From the NCBI RefSeq assembly GCF_000506985.1, contig NZ_KI650981.1, positions 481,028 to 545,027 on the forward strand: DNA of 64,000 nt, in the 5' to 3' direction. This DNA comes from Advenella kashmirensis W13003. Its GTDB lineage: Bacteria; Pseudomonadota; Gammaproteobacteria; Burkholderiales; Burkholderiaceae_B. Under the pieces are notes generated by a model. The model searched no databases, was not told the DNA's origin, and saw only the letters and a program-made list of their open reading frames with translations. Below are positions 1 through 9,701 of the stretch, one piece after another; position 1 is the stretch's first letter; each line of letters begins with the position of its first letter. The translations under genes were made by a program, and so were the position numbers.

Positions 1-294
1 GGCGACCCGGATAACTGGTTCGGCAATGTGCTGTCATGCCATGCCATCGGTGGCAGCAACTACTCACGGTTTTGCTATCAACCCATGCAAGAGTTGGTCG
101 TGAAGGCCAAACGCGTCACGGACAAGGAAGAGCGGGTTCGGATTTATAAAGAAGTACAGAAAATCGTTCACGAGTACATGCCCGTGTCGCCTATGAGCTC
201 GCCGATTGTGAACGTGCCGATGCGCAAGAACGTAGAGGGTTTCATGATCAGTCCTTTCGGGCGGCTGCAGTTTAATGGCGTCAGCCTTAAATAG
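1..294 (+). CDS. Peptide ABC transporter substrate-binding protein, C-terminal part only (DppA paralogue, cut by window edge)
   Basis: The reading frame is open from the first base and ends at TAG 292-294, so only the last 97 codons are present. The residues seen (GDPDNWFGNVLSC, SRFCYQPM, the ERVRIYKEVQKIVHEYMP segment and the final FNGVSLK) match the C-terminus of the three complete paralogues downstream almost position by position. This makes it a family 5 periplasmic peptide-binding protein and the first visible member of a tandem array. The small differences (F for L in DNWFG, C for S near the loop) show it is a diverged copy, not an assembly duplicate. Specificity cannot be judged from this fragment. 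Confidence 0.9.
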   Translation, partial: GDPDNWFGNVLSCHAIGGSNYSRFCYQPMQELVVKAKRVTDKEERVRIYKEVQKIVHEYMPVSPMSSPIVNVPMRKNVEGFMISPFGRLQFNGVSLK

Positions 295-317
295 CATATC
301 GGTCAATCACTTGAAAG

Positions 318-367
318 CGGGACGCGACGGTTACCGAGCCCGGCAAGGCGGGTACCGGCGCGTCCCG
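318..367. terminator. Long imperfect hairpin after the first binding-protein gene
   Basis: CGGGACGCG at 318-326 pairs perfectly with CGCGTCCCG at 359-367, and the arms continue inward as CGGT(T)ACC against GGTACCG. There is no T-run, so it may act as a factor-assisted terminator or as a 3' mRNA stabiliser. The rest of 295-503 holds only this and the leader hairpin of the next gene. Confidence 0.5.
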
Positions 368-443
368 ACTACGCGCGAGCAAGGGGAGGGGATTCTCCTA
401 ATTATGACTTAAAGTAACTATATGTAAAATAACGTGTCGAGCT

Positions 444-480
444 CGGTCTTGTAATGCTGCGGCAAGGCCGACTCTTTTTA
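444..480 (+). terminator. Leader hairpin with T-run ahead of the second dppA paralogue
   Basis: CGGTCTTG (444-451) pairs with CAAGGCCG (463-470, one G-U pair) around a loop ending in TGCTGCGG, followed by CTTTTTA and then, 11 bases on, the Shine-Dalgarno sequence of the next gene. The same element, with similar loop and tail, occurs at 2141-2176 and 3981-4014. It can end transcription from the upstream copy or work as an attenuator or stability element for the downstream one. Confidence 0.6.
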
Positions 481-503
481 CCTTGTTATAGAAGGAATTG
501 GTA

Positions 504-2102
504 ATGAAGATAAACGTCGCGCGCATGATTTTATCGACGCTGTTCGTCGGCCTGGCGACAACGGCACAGGCTGCTGGCACATTGGTTTATTGCTCTGAAG
601 GCAGTCCCTCCGGTTTTGACACTCCACAATACACCTCTGGCACGACTTTTGATGCCTCTGCCCGAACCGTTTACAACGGGCTGGTCGGGTTCAAGCGCGG
701 CAGTACCGAGGTTATTCCTGAGCTGGCGCAAAAGTGGGACATTTCCGAAGATGGTCTGGAATACACCTTCCATCTGCGTCACGGTGTCAAGTTCCATACG
801 ACGCGGTTTTTTACACCGACGCGTGAATTCAAGGCAGACGACGTCGTCTACACCTTCCAGCGAATGATGGATAAAAACCATCCGTTTCGTAAAGCCTATC
901 CTGCCGAATTCCCATACTTTACCGACATGGGCATGGACAAGAATCTGAAGTCTGTCGAAAAAGTGGACGATTACACGGTGAAGTTCACGCTCAACGAAGT
1001 GGACGCGCCATTCCTGCAAAATATGGCCATGTCGTTTGCCGTGATTTTCTCGCAGGAGTATATGGAGAAATTGCTGAAAGACGGCAAGCCGCAACAGCTG
1101 AACCAGCAACCCCTGGGCACCGGGCCGTTTGTCTTCGAACGCTACCAGAAAGATGCGCAGATTCGCTATAAGGCCAACCGGGACTATTGGGACAAGGAAG
1201 ACGGCCCGAAAGTGGATAACCTGATTTTTGCCATTACCAAGGACCCATCGGTTCGTGCGCAGAAACTGAAGGCCGGTGAATGCCATGTGATGTCTTTTCC
1301 CTTGCCGGCCGACGTCAAGCGTCTCAGGCAGGATTCGAATCTGAAAGTGTTGTCCAACCCGGGCTTTAACGTGGGCTCTATTTATTACAACACCGAAAAA
1401 GAACTGTTGAAAAAGCCGGAGGTACGTGTGGCGCTTGATCTGGCCATGAATAAGCCGGCAATCATCAAAGCCGTCTATGGCGAGCAGGGTGTGCTGGCAC
1501 ATGGTCCCATGCCCACGACTCAGTGGTCATATGACGATACTCTCAAAAGCCGTCCACAAGATATCGAAAAAGCCAGGACGCTACTGAAAGAAGCGGGCTA
1601 CCCCAACGGGTTTGAAGTGACATTATGGTCATTGCCCGTGGCGCGTCCATACAATCCCAATGGTCGCCTGATGGCCGAGATGGTTCAGGCCGATTGGGCG
1701 AAAATCGGCGTCAAGGCCAATATTCTCACCTACGAGTGGGGTGAATATCTGAAGCGCGTACAAAAAGGCGAGCATGACATCGTCATGATGGGCTGGACCG
1801 GTGACAACGGCGATCCGGACAACTGGCTGGGCAATTTGCTGTCATGCGCAGCGGTCGGCGGCAGCAACAATTCGCGCTTCTGCTACAAACCGTTTGATGA
1901 CCTGATCATCAAGGCCAAGCGGGTAAGCGATCCCAAAGAACGCACGCAACTGTATAAAGAAGCGCAGAAAATCTTCCACGAGCAAATGCCGATGTCGCCT
2001 ATCGGGACGTCCATTGTGAATGTCCCCATGAGCAAGAGAGTCGAGGGCTTCAAGATCAGCCCATTCGGCATGTTTCAGTTCAATGGCGTCAGCCTGAAGT
2101 AG
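504..2102 (+). CDS. dppA: Dipeptide/peptide ABC transporter periplasmic binding protein, paralogue 1
   Basis: A 532-residue family 5 solute-binding protein. Residues 1-23 are a typical signal peptide (basic MKINVAR start, hydrophobic core, AQA cleavage site). The mature part begins GTLVYCSEGSPSGFD and contains the family features DGLEYTFHLRHGVKF, QPLGTGPFVFERY, the NPGFNVG segment and MMGWTGDNGDPDNW. ATG 504 is chosen over the upstream TTG 498 because GAAGGA at 491-496 is correctly placed and all paralogues begin MKI. It would bind short peptides in the periplasm and deliver them to DppBCDF encoded downstream. In other bacteria the family also binds haem or 5-aminolevulinate; specificity is not readable here. 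Confidence 0.93.
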   Translation: MKINVARMILSTLFVGLATTAQAAGTLVYCSEGSPSGFDTPQYTSGTTFDASARTVYNGLVGFKRGSTEVIPELAQKWDISEDGLEYTFHLRHGVKFHTTRFFTPTREFKADDVVYTFQRMMDKNHPFRKAYPAEFPYFTDMGMDKNLKSVEKVDDYTVKFTLNEVDAPFLQNMAMSFAVIFSQEYMEKLLKDGKPQQLNQQPLGTGPFVFERYQKDAQIRYKANRDYWDKEDGPKVDNLIFAITKDPSVRAQKLKAGECHVMSFPLPADVKRLRQDSNLKVLSNPGFNVGSIYYNTEKELLKKPEVRVALDLAMNKPAIIKAVYGEQGVLAHGPMPTTQWSYDDTLKSRPQDIEKARTLLKEAGYPNGFEVTLWSLPVARPYNPNGRLMAEMVQADWAKIGVKANILTYEWGEYLKRVQKGEHDIVMMGWTGDNGDPDNWLGNLLSCAAVGGSNNSRFCYKPFDDLIIKAKRVSDPKERTQLYKEAQKIFHEQMPMSPIGTSIVNVPMSKRVEGFKISPFGMFQFNGVSLK

Positions 2103-2140
2103 ACCCAAGCAATTTCTAAAAAACCAAAACTTGTTTAATT

Positions 2141-2176
2141 CAGCCTTGTCATGCTGCGGCAAGGCTGGCTTTTTTA
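2141..2176 (+). terminator. Leader hairpin with T-run ahead of the third dppA paralogue
   Basis: Perfect 8-bp stem CAGCCTTG (2141-2148) / CAAGGCTG (2160-2167), then GGCTTTTTTA. The Shine-Dalgarno AAGGAA of the next gene starts about 12 bases after the T-run. By form it is an intrinsic terminator. Its similarity to the elements at 444 and 3981 shows it is part of the duplicated unit. Confidence 0.72.
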
Positions 2177-2199
2177 CCTGATGAATGAAGGAAATGGTA

Positions 2200-3792
2200 A
2201 TGAAGATCCATTGCACGCGCATGATTTTATCAACCCTGTTCGCTGGCCTGGCGGCACACGCCCACGCGGCCGGCACACTGATCTATTGCTCGGACGCGAG
2301 TCCGGCAGGTTTTGATGTTGCGCAATACAGCGCCATCAGTGATTCCGATGCATCGGCCGAAACCGTTTATAACACCCTGGTATCGTTCAAGCGAGGCAGC
2401 ACCGAACTGGTTCCGGTCCTCGCTGAAAAATGGGATATTTCCGATGACGGGCTGGTGTACACCTTTCATCTGCGCCGCGGCGTCAAGTTCCATACATCGC
2501 GTTTCTTTACCCCCACGCGAGAGCTGATGGCCGACGATGTGGTTTACACGTTTGAGCGCATGTTGCATAAAGATCATCCTTTTCGCAAAGCGTATCCGGC
2601 CGATTTTCCCAACTTCACCGACATGGGCATGCATAAAAACCTGAAATCGGTGAAAAAGGTGGACGATCATACGGTTCGGTTCACGCTGAACGAAGTGAAT
2701 GCCCCGTTCTTGCAGAACCTGGCCATGTCCTTTGCTGTGATCCATTCAAAGGAGTATCTGGAAAAACTGCTCCAGGAGGGCAAACCGCAGCTGATCAACC
2801 AGCAACCTTTGGGTACAGGGCCTTTTGTATTTGAGCGCTACCAGAAAGATGCACAAATCCGCTATAAGGCCAATAAGGATTATTGGAACAAAGAGGACGG
2901 TCCGCTGGTCGACAATCTGATTTTTGCTATCACGAAAGACCCGTCGGTCCGCGCGCAGAAGCTGATGGCCAACGAATGCCATATTGCCGCTAACCCGGCT
3001 CCGGCCGATGTTGGCCGTCTTAAACAGGCGCCCCATCTGAAAGTGCTCTCCAGACCGGGCTTCAATGTAGGCTATATCTATTACAACACCGAAAAACCGC
3101 ACTTGAGCAAACCCGAGGTTAGGCAGGCGCTTGACATGGCCATGAACAAAGAGGCCATTATCAAAGCGGTGTATGGCGGTGAGGGGGTACTGGCCCACGG
3201 CCCCATGCCCGCCAGCCAATGGTCTTATGACGAAAGCATCCGCAGTCGTCCACACGATGTGGAAAAGGCCAAGGCGCTGCTCAAACAAGCCGGCTATCCT
3301 GACGGATTTGAAATGAGTTTGTGGTCTCTGCCGGGTGCACGGCCTCACAACAGCCGCCTGATGGCCGAATTGCTGCAATCGGACTGGGCCCAGATCGGGG
3401 TGAAAGCCACCATCAGTACTTACGAATGGGGAGAGTATCTCAAGCGTGCCAGACAGGGCACCCATGATGTCGTCATGTCCGGCTGGGTGGGCGACAACGG
3501 CGACCCTGATAACTGGCTAGGAAACCTGTTATCGTGCAATTCAGTGGGGGGAAGTAATTTCTCGCGCTTCTGCTATAAGCCGTTCGACGATCTGGTGATG
3601 AAGGCCAAACGCGTGACCGATACGCAAGAGCGCACGCGGCTGTACAAGGAAGCGCAGAAAATATTTCATGAGCAAATACCCATGTCGCCTGTCGGGACAC
3701 TGGTTGAAAATGTACCGATGAACAAAAAAGTGGAAGGGTACAAGATCAGCCCTTTCGGCAGACATCAGTTTTATGGCGTCAGCCTGAAATGA
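2200..3792 (+). CDS. dppA: Dipeptide/peptide ABC transporter periplasmic binding protein, paralogue 2
   Basis: A 530-residue family 5 binding protein, signal peptide MKIHCTRM... ending at AHA near residue 23. In-frame ATGs exist at 2185, 2194 and 2200; 2200 is chosen because AAGGAA lies at 2188-2193 and the paralogues start at the equivalent codon. It is the most diverged of the three complete copies: it lacks two residues in the RPHNSRL segment where the others read RPYNPNGRL, and has ANPAPADVGRLKQAP where they have LPADVxRL. These changes fall in regions expected to line the peptide cleft, which suggests a different ligand range (inference). It lies 97 bp after paralogue 1. Confidence 0.92.
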   Translation: MKIHCTRMILSTLFAGLAAHAHAAGTLIYCSDASPAGFDVAQYSAISDSDASAETVYNTLVSFKRGSTELVPVLAEKWDISDDGLVYTFHLRRGVKFHTSRFFTPTRELMADDVVYTFERMLHKDHPFRKAYPADFPNFTDMGMHKNLKSVKKVDDHTVRFTLNEVNAPFLQNLAMSFAVIHSKEYLEKLLQEGKPQLINQQPLGTGPFVFERYQKDAQIRYKANKDYWNKEDGPLVDNLIFAITKDPSVRAQKLMANECHIAANPAPADVGRLKQAPHLKVLSRPGFNVGYIYYNTEKPHLSKPEVRQALDMAMNKEAIIKAVYGGEGVLAHGPMPASQWSYDESIRSRPHDVEKAKALLKQAGYPDGFEMSLWSLPGARPHNSRLMAELLQSDWAQIGVKATISTYEWGEYLKRARQGTHDVVMSGWVGDNGDPDNWLGNLLSCNSVGGSNFSRFCYKPFDDLVMKAKRVTDTQERTRLYKEAQKIFHEQIPMSPVGTLVENVPMNKKVEGYKISPFGRHQFYGVSLK

Positions 3793-3980
3793 GCGGGCAT
3801 GCGATCATGCGCAAGCGTGCTGCATCACTCAGACCCTGAGCCATTGTCAGAATAAAGAATCATATAGTTACACAACAGGTTTGATTTTGCTCAAAAAACA
3901 CTCGCTTCACGGTCGTGGCTTTGGGTATTTCCCAATTGTTTCGGCCAGCGGCGATCTGTAACCTCTCCTCTGTTCAAGTC

Positions 3981-4014
3981 AGCCAGCGCCGCGTTGCGGC
4001 AAGGCTGGCTTTTT
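3981..4014 (+). terminator. Leader hairpin with T-run ahead of the fourth dppA paralogue
   Basis: AGCCAG (3981-3986) pairs with CTGGCT (4005-4010), with an inner GCCGC-GTT-GCGGC stem, and runs into TTTTT. The paired sequence differs from the other two copies but the right arm and tail (TGCGGCAAGGCTGGCTTTTTACCT) are kept. A structure kept while one arm changes argues for selection on the hairpin. Confidence 0.7.
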
Positions 4015-4035
4015 ACCTATTTTAAAGGAACGGTA

Positions 4036-5634
4036 ATGAAGATAAATGCGACACGCATGATTCTATCAGCCCTGCTCGGAGGCCTGGCGACAACGGCGCA
4101 GGCAGCAGGCACACTGGTCTATTGCTCAGAAGGCAGTCCGGCCGGTTTTGATACAGCCCAATACAGCGCAGGAACCGATTTCGATGTCTCGGCCGAAACC
4201 GTATATAACGGTTTGGTATCGTTCGAGCGAGGCACCACCGAAGTGATCCCGGGTCTGGCGGAGAAATGGGATATTTCCGACGATGGCCTGGTGTACACGT
4301 TCCACCTGCGGCCCGGCGTCAAATTCCAGACTTCACGCTTTTTCACCCCCACGCGGGGCCTGACGGCAGATGATGTGGTTTATACATTCGAACGCATGAT
4401 GAGCCGAGATCATCCCTTTCGCAAGGCATATCCCACCGAGTTTCCCTACTTCACCGACATGGGCATGGACAAGAACCTGAAGTCGGTGGAAAAAGTCGAT
4501 GACAACACTGTCAAATTCACGTTGAACGAGGTTGATGCCGCTTTCGTGCAGAATATGGCCATGCCCTTTGCGGTCATCCTGTCCAAGGAGTACATGGAAA
4601 AACTGCTCAAGGACGGCAAGCCGGAAATGATCAATCAGCAACCGCTGGGTACGGGTCCTTTCGTATTTGAGCGTTACCAGAAAGACGCCCAGATCCGCTA
4701 CAAAGCCAATAAGGATTATTGGGACAAGAAAGAAGGACCGCTGGTTGACAATCTGATCTTCGCCATCACCAAAGATCCGTCCGTGCGTGCCCAGAAACTG
4801 AAGGCCAATGAGTGCCAGCTGGCTTCGTATCCCTTGCCGGCCGACGTAGAACGTCTCAAACAGGACCCGAATCTGAAAGTGCAGTCCAATCCCGGATTCA
4901 ACGTCGGGTTTATCTATTACAACACCGAAAAAGAGCAGCTGAAAAAACCCGAGGTACGGGTGGCGCTGGACATGGCCATCAACAAGCCGGCCATTATCAA
5001 GGCGGTATATGGCGGACAGGGTGTGCTGGCCGACGGCCCCATGCCGACCAGCCAGTGGTCGTATGACGATACCATCAAAAGCCGTCCGACCGATGTGGAA
5101 AAAGCCAAGGCGCTGCTCAAGCAGGCCGGCTATCCCGACGGGTTCGACATGGGCCTGTGGTCATTGCCCGTGGTGCGTCCCTACAATCCGAATGGCCGCC
5201 TCATGGCCGAAATGATCCAGTCGGACTGGGCCAAGATCGGTGTGAAGGTCAAGATCAGCACCTACGAATGGGGCGAGTATCTCAAGCGCGCCAAACAGGG
5301 AACGCATGATGCGATCATGGTCGGGTGGACCGGCGACAACGGAGATCCGGATAACTGGCTCGGTAACCTGCTGTCATGTAACTCGGTTGGTGGCGTCAAT
5401 TACTCGCGCTTCTGTTATAAGCCCTTCGACGATCTGGTCATGAAAGCCAAGCGCGTGACGGACAAGGAAGAGCGCACCAAACTCTACAAGGAAGCCCAGA
5501 AAATTTTCCATGAGCAGATGCCCATGTCGCCGATCGGTACATCCATCGTCAACGTACCCATGAACAAGAAAGTCGAGGGCTTCAAAATCAGTCCCTTCGG
5601 TTTGTTCCAGTTTTATGGTGTCAGCCTGAAGTAA
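4036..5634 (+). CDS. dppA: Dipeptide/peptide ABC transporter periplasmic binding protein, paralogue 3
   Basis: A 532-residue family 5 binding protein with signal peptide MKINATRM... ending TAQA. ATG 4036 is preceded by AAAGGAA at 4024-4030; the longer TTG-initiated frame from 3994 would start inside the leader hairpin and is rejected. The sequence carries the same landmarks as paralogue 1 (YTFHLRPGVKF, QPLGTGPFVFERYQKDAQIRY, VGWTGDNGDPDNW, FYGVSLK). As the copy nearest to dppB it is the best candidate for the receptor made together with the permease. About 130 bp separate it from dppB, and a degraded piece of the leader sequence (TGCGGCAAGGCAG near 5651-5663) lies there. Confidence 0.93.
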   Translation: MKINATRMILSALLGGLATTAQAAGTLVYCSEGSPAGFDTAQYSAGTDFDVSAETVYNGLVSFERGTTEVIPGLAEKWDISDDGLVYTFHLRPGVKFQTSRFFTPTRGLTADDVVYTFERMMSRDHPFRKAYPTEFPYFTDMGMDKNLKSVEKVDDNTVKFTLNEVDAAFVQNMAMPFAVILSKEYMEKLLKDGKPEMINQQPLGTGPFVFERYQKDAQIRYKANKDYWDKKEGPLVDNLIFAITKDPSVRAQKLKANECQLASYPLPADVERLKQDPNLKVQSNPGFNVGFIYYNTEKEQLKKPEVRVALDMAINKPAIIKAVYGGQGVLADGPMPTSQWSYDDTIKSRPTDVEKAKALLKQAGYPDGFDMGLWSLPVVRPYNPNGRLMAEMIQSDWAKIGVKVKISTYEWGEYLKRAKQGTHDAIMVGWTGDNGDPDNWLGNLLSCNSVGGVNYSRFCYKPFDDLVMKAKRVTDKEERTKLYKEAQKIFHEQMPMSPIGTSIVNVPMNKKVEGFKISPFGLFQFYGVSLK

Positions 5635-5766
5635 TTTTTTTTCATTAGTGTGCGGCAAGGCAGGGGCTGTCCTTCGGGAGCGCTTCTGCTTTGTCATAGT
5701 TATATTCAGGACGCGTATTACCCATGCCACATTGGACGAGCATACGCGTCCCCGGAGGCAAGCCTC

Positions 5767-6795
5767 ATGTTTTCTTTCATTCTCAGGCGTCTGGCCATTC
5801 TGATCCCGACCTTCTTCGGTATCACGATCCTGACGTTTCTTCTTATCCATCTGATTCCCGGCGATCCGGTCATGACCATGCTGGGCGAGCGCAATATCGA
5901 CCCGGACATGTACAAGTCCATGATGGCGCGATTGGGCCTGGATCAGCCTCTGCATATACAGTACCTGCATTACCTGGGCGGTCTGCTGCAGGGCGATTTC
6001 GGCAAGTCCTTTTCCAGCCAGGCCAGCGTCTGGAGCGAATTCGCGGCGCTTTTTCCGGCCACGCTGGAACTGGGCATTTGTGCGTTGCTGTTCGGCACTG
6101 TCTTTGGCATTCTGCTGGGCGTGCTGGCGGCGATCAAACGCGGCAGCATCCTGGATCACGGTGTCATGGGACTGTCGCTGACCGGCTATTCCATGCCGAT
6201 TTTCTGGTGGGGCCTGATGCTGATCATGCTGTTTTCGTCCACGCTCGGCTGGACGCCGGTTTCGGGCCGGATCAGCCTGACCTATGATGTGCAGCCCTAT
6301 ACGGGTTTCATGCTCATTGATTCGGTCATTGCCCAGATCCAGGACCCCGAATACAACGGTGGCGCGTTTCTGGATGCAGTCATGCACCTGATCCTGCCGT
6401 CGATTGTGCTGGGTACGATCCCGCTGGCGGTGATTTCGCGCATGACGCGTTCTTCCATGCTGGAAGTCATGGGGGAAGATTACGTGCGCACGGCGCGGGC
6501 CAAGGGCTTGTCGCCACGCCGCGTAATCTTTGTGCACACCTTGCGCAACGCGATGATTTCTGTGGTGACCGTGATCGGTCTGCAGATTAGTACGTTGATT
6601 GGCGGGGCTGTTCTGACTGAGACGATTTTTTCCTGGCCCGGCATTGGCAAATGGCTGGTGGATGCGATTTTCAGAAGGGACTATCCTGTGGTACAGAACG
6701 GGCTGCTGATCGTGGCTATTCTGATTATTCTGGTGAATCTGGCGGTGGATGTATTGTACGGCATTGTCAACCCCCGCATCCGGCACGCGAAGTAA
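5767..6795 (+). CDS. dppB: Dipeptide ABC transporter permease DppB
   Basis: A 342-residue inner-membrane permease. The N-terminus MFSFILRRLAILIPTFFGITILTFLLIHLIPGDPV is the diagnostic first helix of the DppB/OppB family. About six hydrophobic segments follow, and the EAA loop (EDYVRTARAKGLSPRRVIF, about residues 237-255) that contacts the ATPases is clear. ATG 5767 is used because CCCGGAGG lies at 5751-5758; the frame is open further upstream to 5650 but that part has no permease character. It forms the heterodimeric channel with DppC, whose gene starts 7 bp after its stop. Confidence 0.95.
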   Translation: MFSFILRRLAILIPTFFGITILTFLLIHLIPGDPVMTMLGERNIDPDMYKSMMARLGLDQPLHIQYLHYLGGLLQGDFGKSFSSQASVWSEFAALFPATLELGICALLFGTVFGILLGVLAAIKRGSILDHGVMGLSLTGYSMPIFWWGLMLIMLFSSTLGWTPVSGRISLTYDVQPYTGFMLIDSVIAQIQDPEYNGGAFLDAVMHLILPSIVLGTIPLAVISRMTRSSMLEVMGEDYVRTARAKGLSPRRVIFVHTLRNAMISVVTVIGLQISTLIGGAVLTETIFSWPGIGKWLVDAIFRRDYPVVQNGLLIVAILIILVNLAVDVLYGIVNPRIRHAK

Positions 6796-6802
6796 GGACG
6801 AT

Positions 6803-7726
6803 ATGATGAATCAAGTTTTATCAAACACTGCGCCGGCTGCTTCCGCTGTGGAGATGACTTATCCGTCTCCATTGCGCGAGTTCGTGAGCAGTTTTTCCCA
6901 TAACAAAGGAGCCGTTGCCGGCTTCTGTTTTCTGCTTCTGATGGTGCTGGCCGCCGTGCTGGCCCCATGGCTGGCGCCGCATGACCCGCTCATGCAGTTT
7001 CGTGATCATATGCTGCAGCCGCCAGCCTGGCAGGAAGGCGGCAGCGTGACCTATTTGCTTGGTACAGACGAAGCGGGGCGCGATATCGTGTCGCGCCTGA
7101 TGCACGGTGCGCGCCTGTCGCTGGTGATCGGCTTTTCAGCGGTGATTATTACGCTGGTTCCAGGCATTCTGCTGGGCCTGGTGGCCGCCTTTTTCCCCAA
7201 TACTGCAGGGCGCCTTCTCATGCGTCTGGCCGATATTATGATGTCGCTGCCTTCGGTGCTGCTGGCAATCGCCATTATGGCGGTACTCGGTCCTGGTATC
7301 ACAAATGCGATGATCGCGATTGCCGTCGTGGGGTTGCCTGGCTATATGCGTATTGTGCGTGCTTCAGCCATGAGCGAGCTGAACCGGGACTACGTCATGG
7401 CTTCGCGCGTCTCGGGTGCCGGTGTGCTGAGGCTGATGTTTATTGCCGTGCTTCCCAACTGCATGGCACCGCTGATTGTGCAGGCAACGCTTGGATTTTC
7501 CTCGGCCATCCTGGATATCGCCGCACTGGGCTTTCTGGGCCTGGGCGTGCAGCCGCCAGCGCCGGAATGGGGAACGATGCTGGCCACGGCACGGGACTAC
7601 ATCACCAGCGCCTGGTGGGTGGTGACGTTTCCGGGGCTGACGATCCTGCTGACCGTATTGGCCATCAACCTGGTCGGTGACGGATTGCGCGATGCGCTCG
7701 ATCCCAAACTGAAACGTGCGGCATAG
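6803..7726 (+). CDS. dppC: Dipeptide ABC transporter permease DppC
   Basis: A 307-residue inner-membrane permease of the DppC/OppC family. The sequence shows a hydrophilic N-terminus, a first helix ([22 protein letters not shown]), the HDPL motif, the [20 protein letters not shown] segment and an EAA loop near residue 193 ([14 protein letters not shown]). Two adjacent ATGs (6803 and 6806) are possible; AAGGA at 6794-6798 suits either, slightly favouring the second by spacing. Tight spacing on both sides shows co-transcription with dppB and dppD. Confidence 0.95.
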   Translation: MMNQVLSNTAPAASAVEMTYPSPLREFVSSFSHNKGAVAGFCFLLLMVLAAVLAPWLAPHDPLMQFRDHMLQPPAWQEGGSVTYLLGTDEAGRDIVSRLMHGARLSLVIGFSAVIITLVPGILLGLVAAFFPNTAGRLLMRLADIMMSLPSVLLAIAIMAVLGPGITNAMIAIAVVGLPGYMRIVRASAMSELNRDYVMASRVSGAGVLRLMFIAVLPNCMAPLIVQATLGFSSAILDIAALGFLGLGVQPPAPEWGTMLATARDYITSAWWVVTFPGLTILLTVLAINLVGDGLRDALDPKLKRAA

Positions 7727-7736
7727 GGGGAAGACG

Positions 7737-8717
7737 ATGAGTTTGTTGGATATTCGTAACCTGTGCGTGCGTTTTGGTACAGAGCAAAAGCCATTTCTGG
7801 CTGTGGACAGTGTTGATCTCAGTGTGGATCAGGGAGAACTGTTGGGCATCGTTGGCGAATCGGGGTCGGGCAAGTCCGTGTCCATGATGGCCATGATGGG
7901 GCTGCTGGACGGGCAGGGGACCGTGACGGCTGATCAGATGCAGTTTGACGGCAAGGAGTTGTCCAGCCTTGGGCCCAAAGAGAAACGCCGGATTATCGGT
8001 AAAGATATTGCCATGATCTTCCAGGACCCCATGACGGCCCTGAACCCCAGCTATACAGTGGGTTTTCAGATTGAAGAGGTCCTTAAAGTGCATCTGGGCC
8101 TGGATCGCAAGGCGCGCCGCCAGCGCGCCATTGAATTGATGCGCGAAGTAGAAATCCCCGATCCGGAGCGCCGCCTCTCGGCCTATCCGCATCAGTTGTC
8201 TGGCGGCATGAGCCAGCGGGTTGCGATCGCCATGGCAATCGCCTGCGAACCGCGCCTGTTGATTGCCGATGAACCCACGACTGCGCTGGATGTCACGATC
8301 CAGGCGCAGATCATGGATTTGCTGCTGCGTTTGCAGAAAGAGCGGGGAATGGCCCTGATGATGATTACGCACGATCTGGCCGTTGTGTCAGAAGTGGCGC
8401 AGCGCGTGGTGGTCATGTATGCGGGTCAGGTGGCGGAAACCGGATCGGTGCAGGACTTTTTTTTTCAACCCGCCCACCCGTATACCCGGGCGCTGATCGA
8501 ATCGATTCCCGAATCCTGCCGCGGATCCCGGCGCCTGTCCACGCTGCCCGGCATTGTGCCGGGACAATATGATCGCCCGACGGGGTGCCTGTTGTCGCCA
8601 CGTTGTCCGATTGCACAGGAGCGCTGCGTCCGCGAGCGGCCTGAACTCATTCGTTATACAAGCAGGGCGGTGCGTTGCCACACGCCTCTGATTCCCCTGC
8701 AGGAACTCAAGTCATGA
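7737..8717 (+). CDS. dppD: Dipeptide ABC transporter ATP-binding protein DppD
   Basis: A 326-residue cytoplasmic ATPase. Walker A GESGSGKS (about residues 39-46), Q-loop [12 protein letters not shown], signature [14 protein letters not shown] (about 154), Walker [13 protein letters not shown] and H-loop MITHDLAVV are all intact. The C-terminal oligopeptide-transporter extension has the usual cysteine cluster ([14 protein letters not shown] and a final CH). ATG 7737 follows GGGGGA at 7726-7731. It pairs with DppF to drive import, and its stop overlaps the dppF start. Confidence 0.96.
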   Translation: MSLLDIRNLCVRFGTEQKPFLAVDSVDLSVDQGELLGIVGESGSGKSVSMMAMMGLLDGQGTVTADQMQFDGKELSSLGPKEKRRIIGKDIAMIFQDPMTALNPSYTVGFQIEEVLKVHLGLDRKARRQRAIELMREVEIPDPERRLSAYPHQLSGGMSQRVAIAMAIACEPRLLIADEPTTALDVTIQAQIMDLLLRLQKERGMALMMITHDLAVVSEVAQRVVVMYAGQVAETGSVQDFFFQPAHPYTRALIESIPESCRGSRRLSTLPGIVPGQYDRPTGCLLSPRCPIAQERCVRERPELIRYTSRAVRCHTPLIPLQELKS

Positions 8718-9685
8718 ACGATATCGTACTGAAAACAGAAAATCTGGCGCGACATTATGATGTGTCGCTGGGCTTCATGAAACCCCGCGCGACGTTAAAA
8801 GCGCTCAATGGTGTGTCACTTTCCCTGCAACGGGGAAAGACGCTGGCTGTAGTAGGGGAATCGGGTTGTGGCAAATCGACCCTGGCGCGACAAATCACCA
8901 TGATCGAGCCACCCAGTTCCGGTTCGTTGTGGCTGGACGGCGACCAAGTGGATACGAGCTCTGTCGCGCAGGTCAAGGCCTTGCGCCATAAGGTGCAAAT
9001 GGTTTTCCAGAACCCCTATGGTTCGTTGAATCCGCGCCGCAAAATCGGCGATCAGCTCGAAGAGCCGCTGATCATCAACACCGATATGAAAAGCCCCCAG
9101 CGCAAGGAACGGGTACGGGACATGATGCAGCGCGTAGGCCTGCGTCCCGAGCATTACTATCGTTATCCGCATATGTTCTCGGGCGGGCAGCGCCAGCGTA
9201 TTGCCATTGCGCGCGCTATGATGCTCAATCCCAGTATCGTCGTAGCCGACGAGCCGACCTCCGCACTGGATGTCTCTATTCAGGCTCAGGTGCTCAATTT
9301 GTTTCTCGATCTGCAGGAAGAATTGCGCACGTCCTACGTCTTCATCTCTCACAACCTGTCGGTGGTGGAGCATGTTGCCGATGACGTCATGGTGATGTAT
9401 CTGGGACGCGTGGCCGAAAGCGGACCAAAGCAGACGCTTTACGAGAAACCGTTACACCCCTATACGCAAGCACTGCTGTCGGCAACACCTTCGATTTATC
9501 CGGAAAAGCGTGCCGTGAAAATAAAAATCGAGGGGGAGTTGCCGTCGCCTCTGAATCCCCCTGCGGGCTGCGCCTTTCACCGACGGTGCCCGCATGCGGT
9601 GGCGCGCTGCAGTACTGAAGAACCGGTACTGCGCGAGCTGTCGGGTCGGCAGGTCGCCTGCCATCTGGCAGAGCAGTTTGCCTGA
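8714..9685 (+). CDS. dppF: Dipeptide ABC transporter ATP-binding protein DppF
   Basis: A 323-residue ATPase, start ATG 8714 overlapping the dppD stop by four bases (ATGA), typical of translational coupling. Walker [11 protein letters not shown]-loop [13 protein letters not shown], signature [16 protein letters not shown], Walker [13 protein letters not shown] and the C-terminal [15 protein letters not shown] cluster identify it as the DppF/OppF half of the pair. It is the last gene of the dpp operon; a long hairpin follows at 9702-9743. Confidence 0.96.
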   Translation: MNDIVLKTENLARHYDVSLGFMKPRATLKALNGVSLSLQRGKTLAVVGESGCGKSTLARQITMIEPPSSGSLWLDGDQVDTSSVAQVKALRHKVQMVFQNPYGSLNPRRKIGDQLEEPLIINTDMKSPQRKERVRDMMQRVGLRPEHYYRYPHMFSGGQRQRIAIARAMMLNPSIVVADEPTSALDVSIQAQVLNLFLDLQEELRTSYVFISHNLSVVEHVADDVMVMYLGRVAESGPKQTLYEKPLHPYTQALLSATPSIYPEKRAVKIKIEGELPSPLNPPAGCAFHRRCPHAVARCSTEEPVLRELSGRQVACHLAEQFA

Positions 9686-9701
9686 AATGCCCGGTTCCTT
9701 G

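Noticed and set aside
5374..6786. 470-codon minus-strand ORF opposite dppB
   Set aside because: Antisense shadow: His/Gln/Arg-rich composition with no domain, fully opposite well-supported dppA and dppB.
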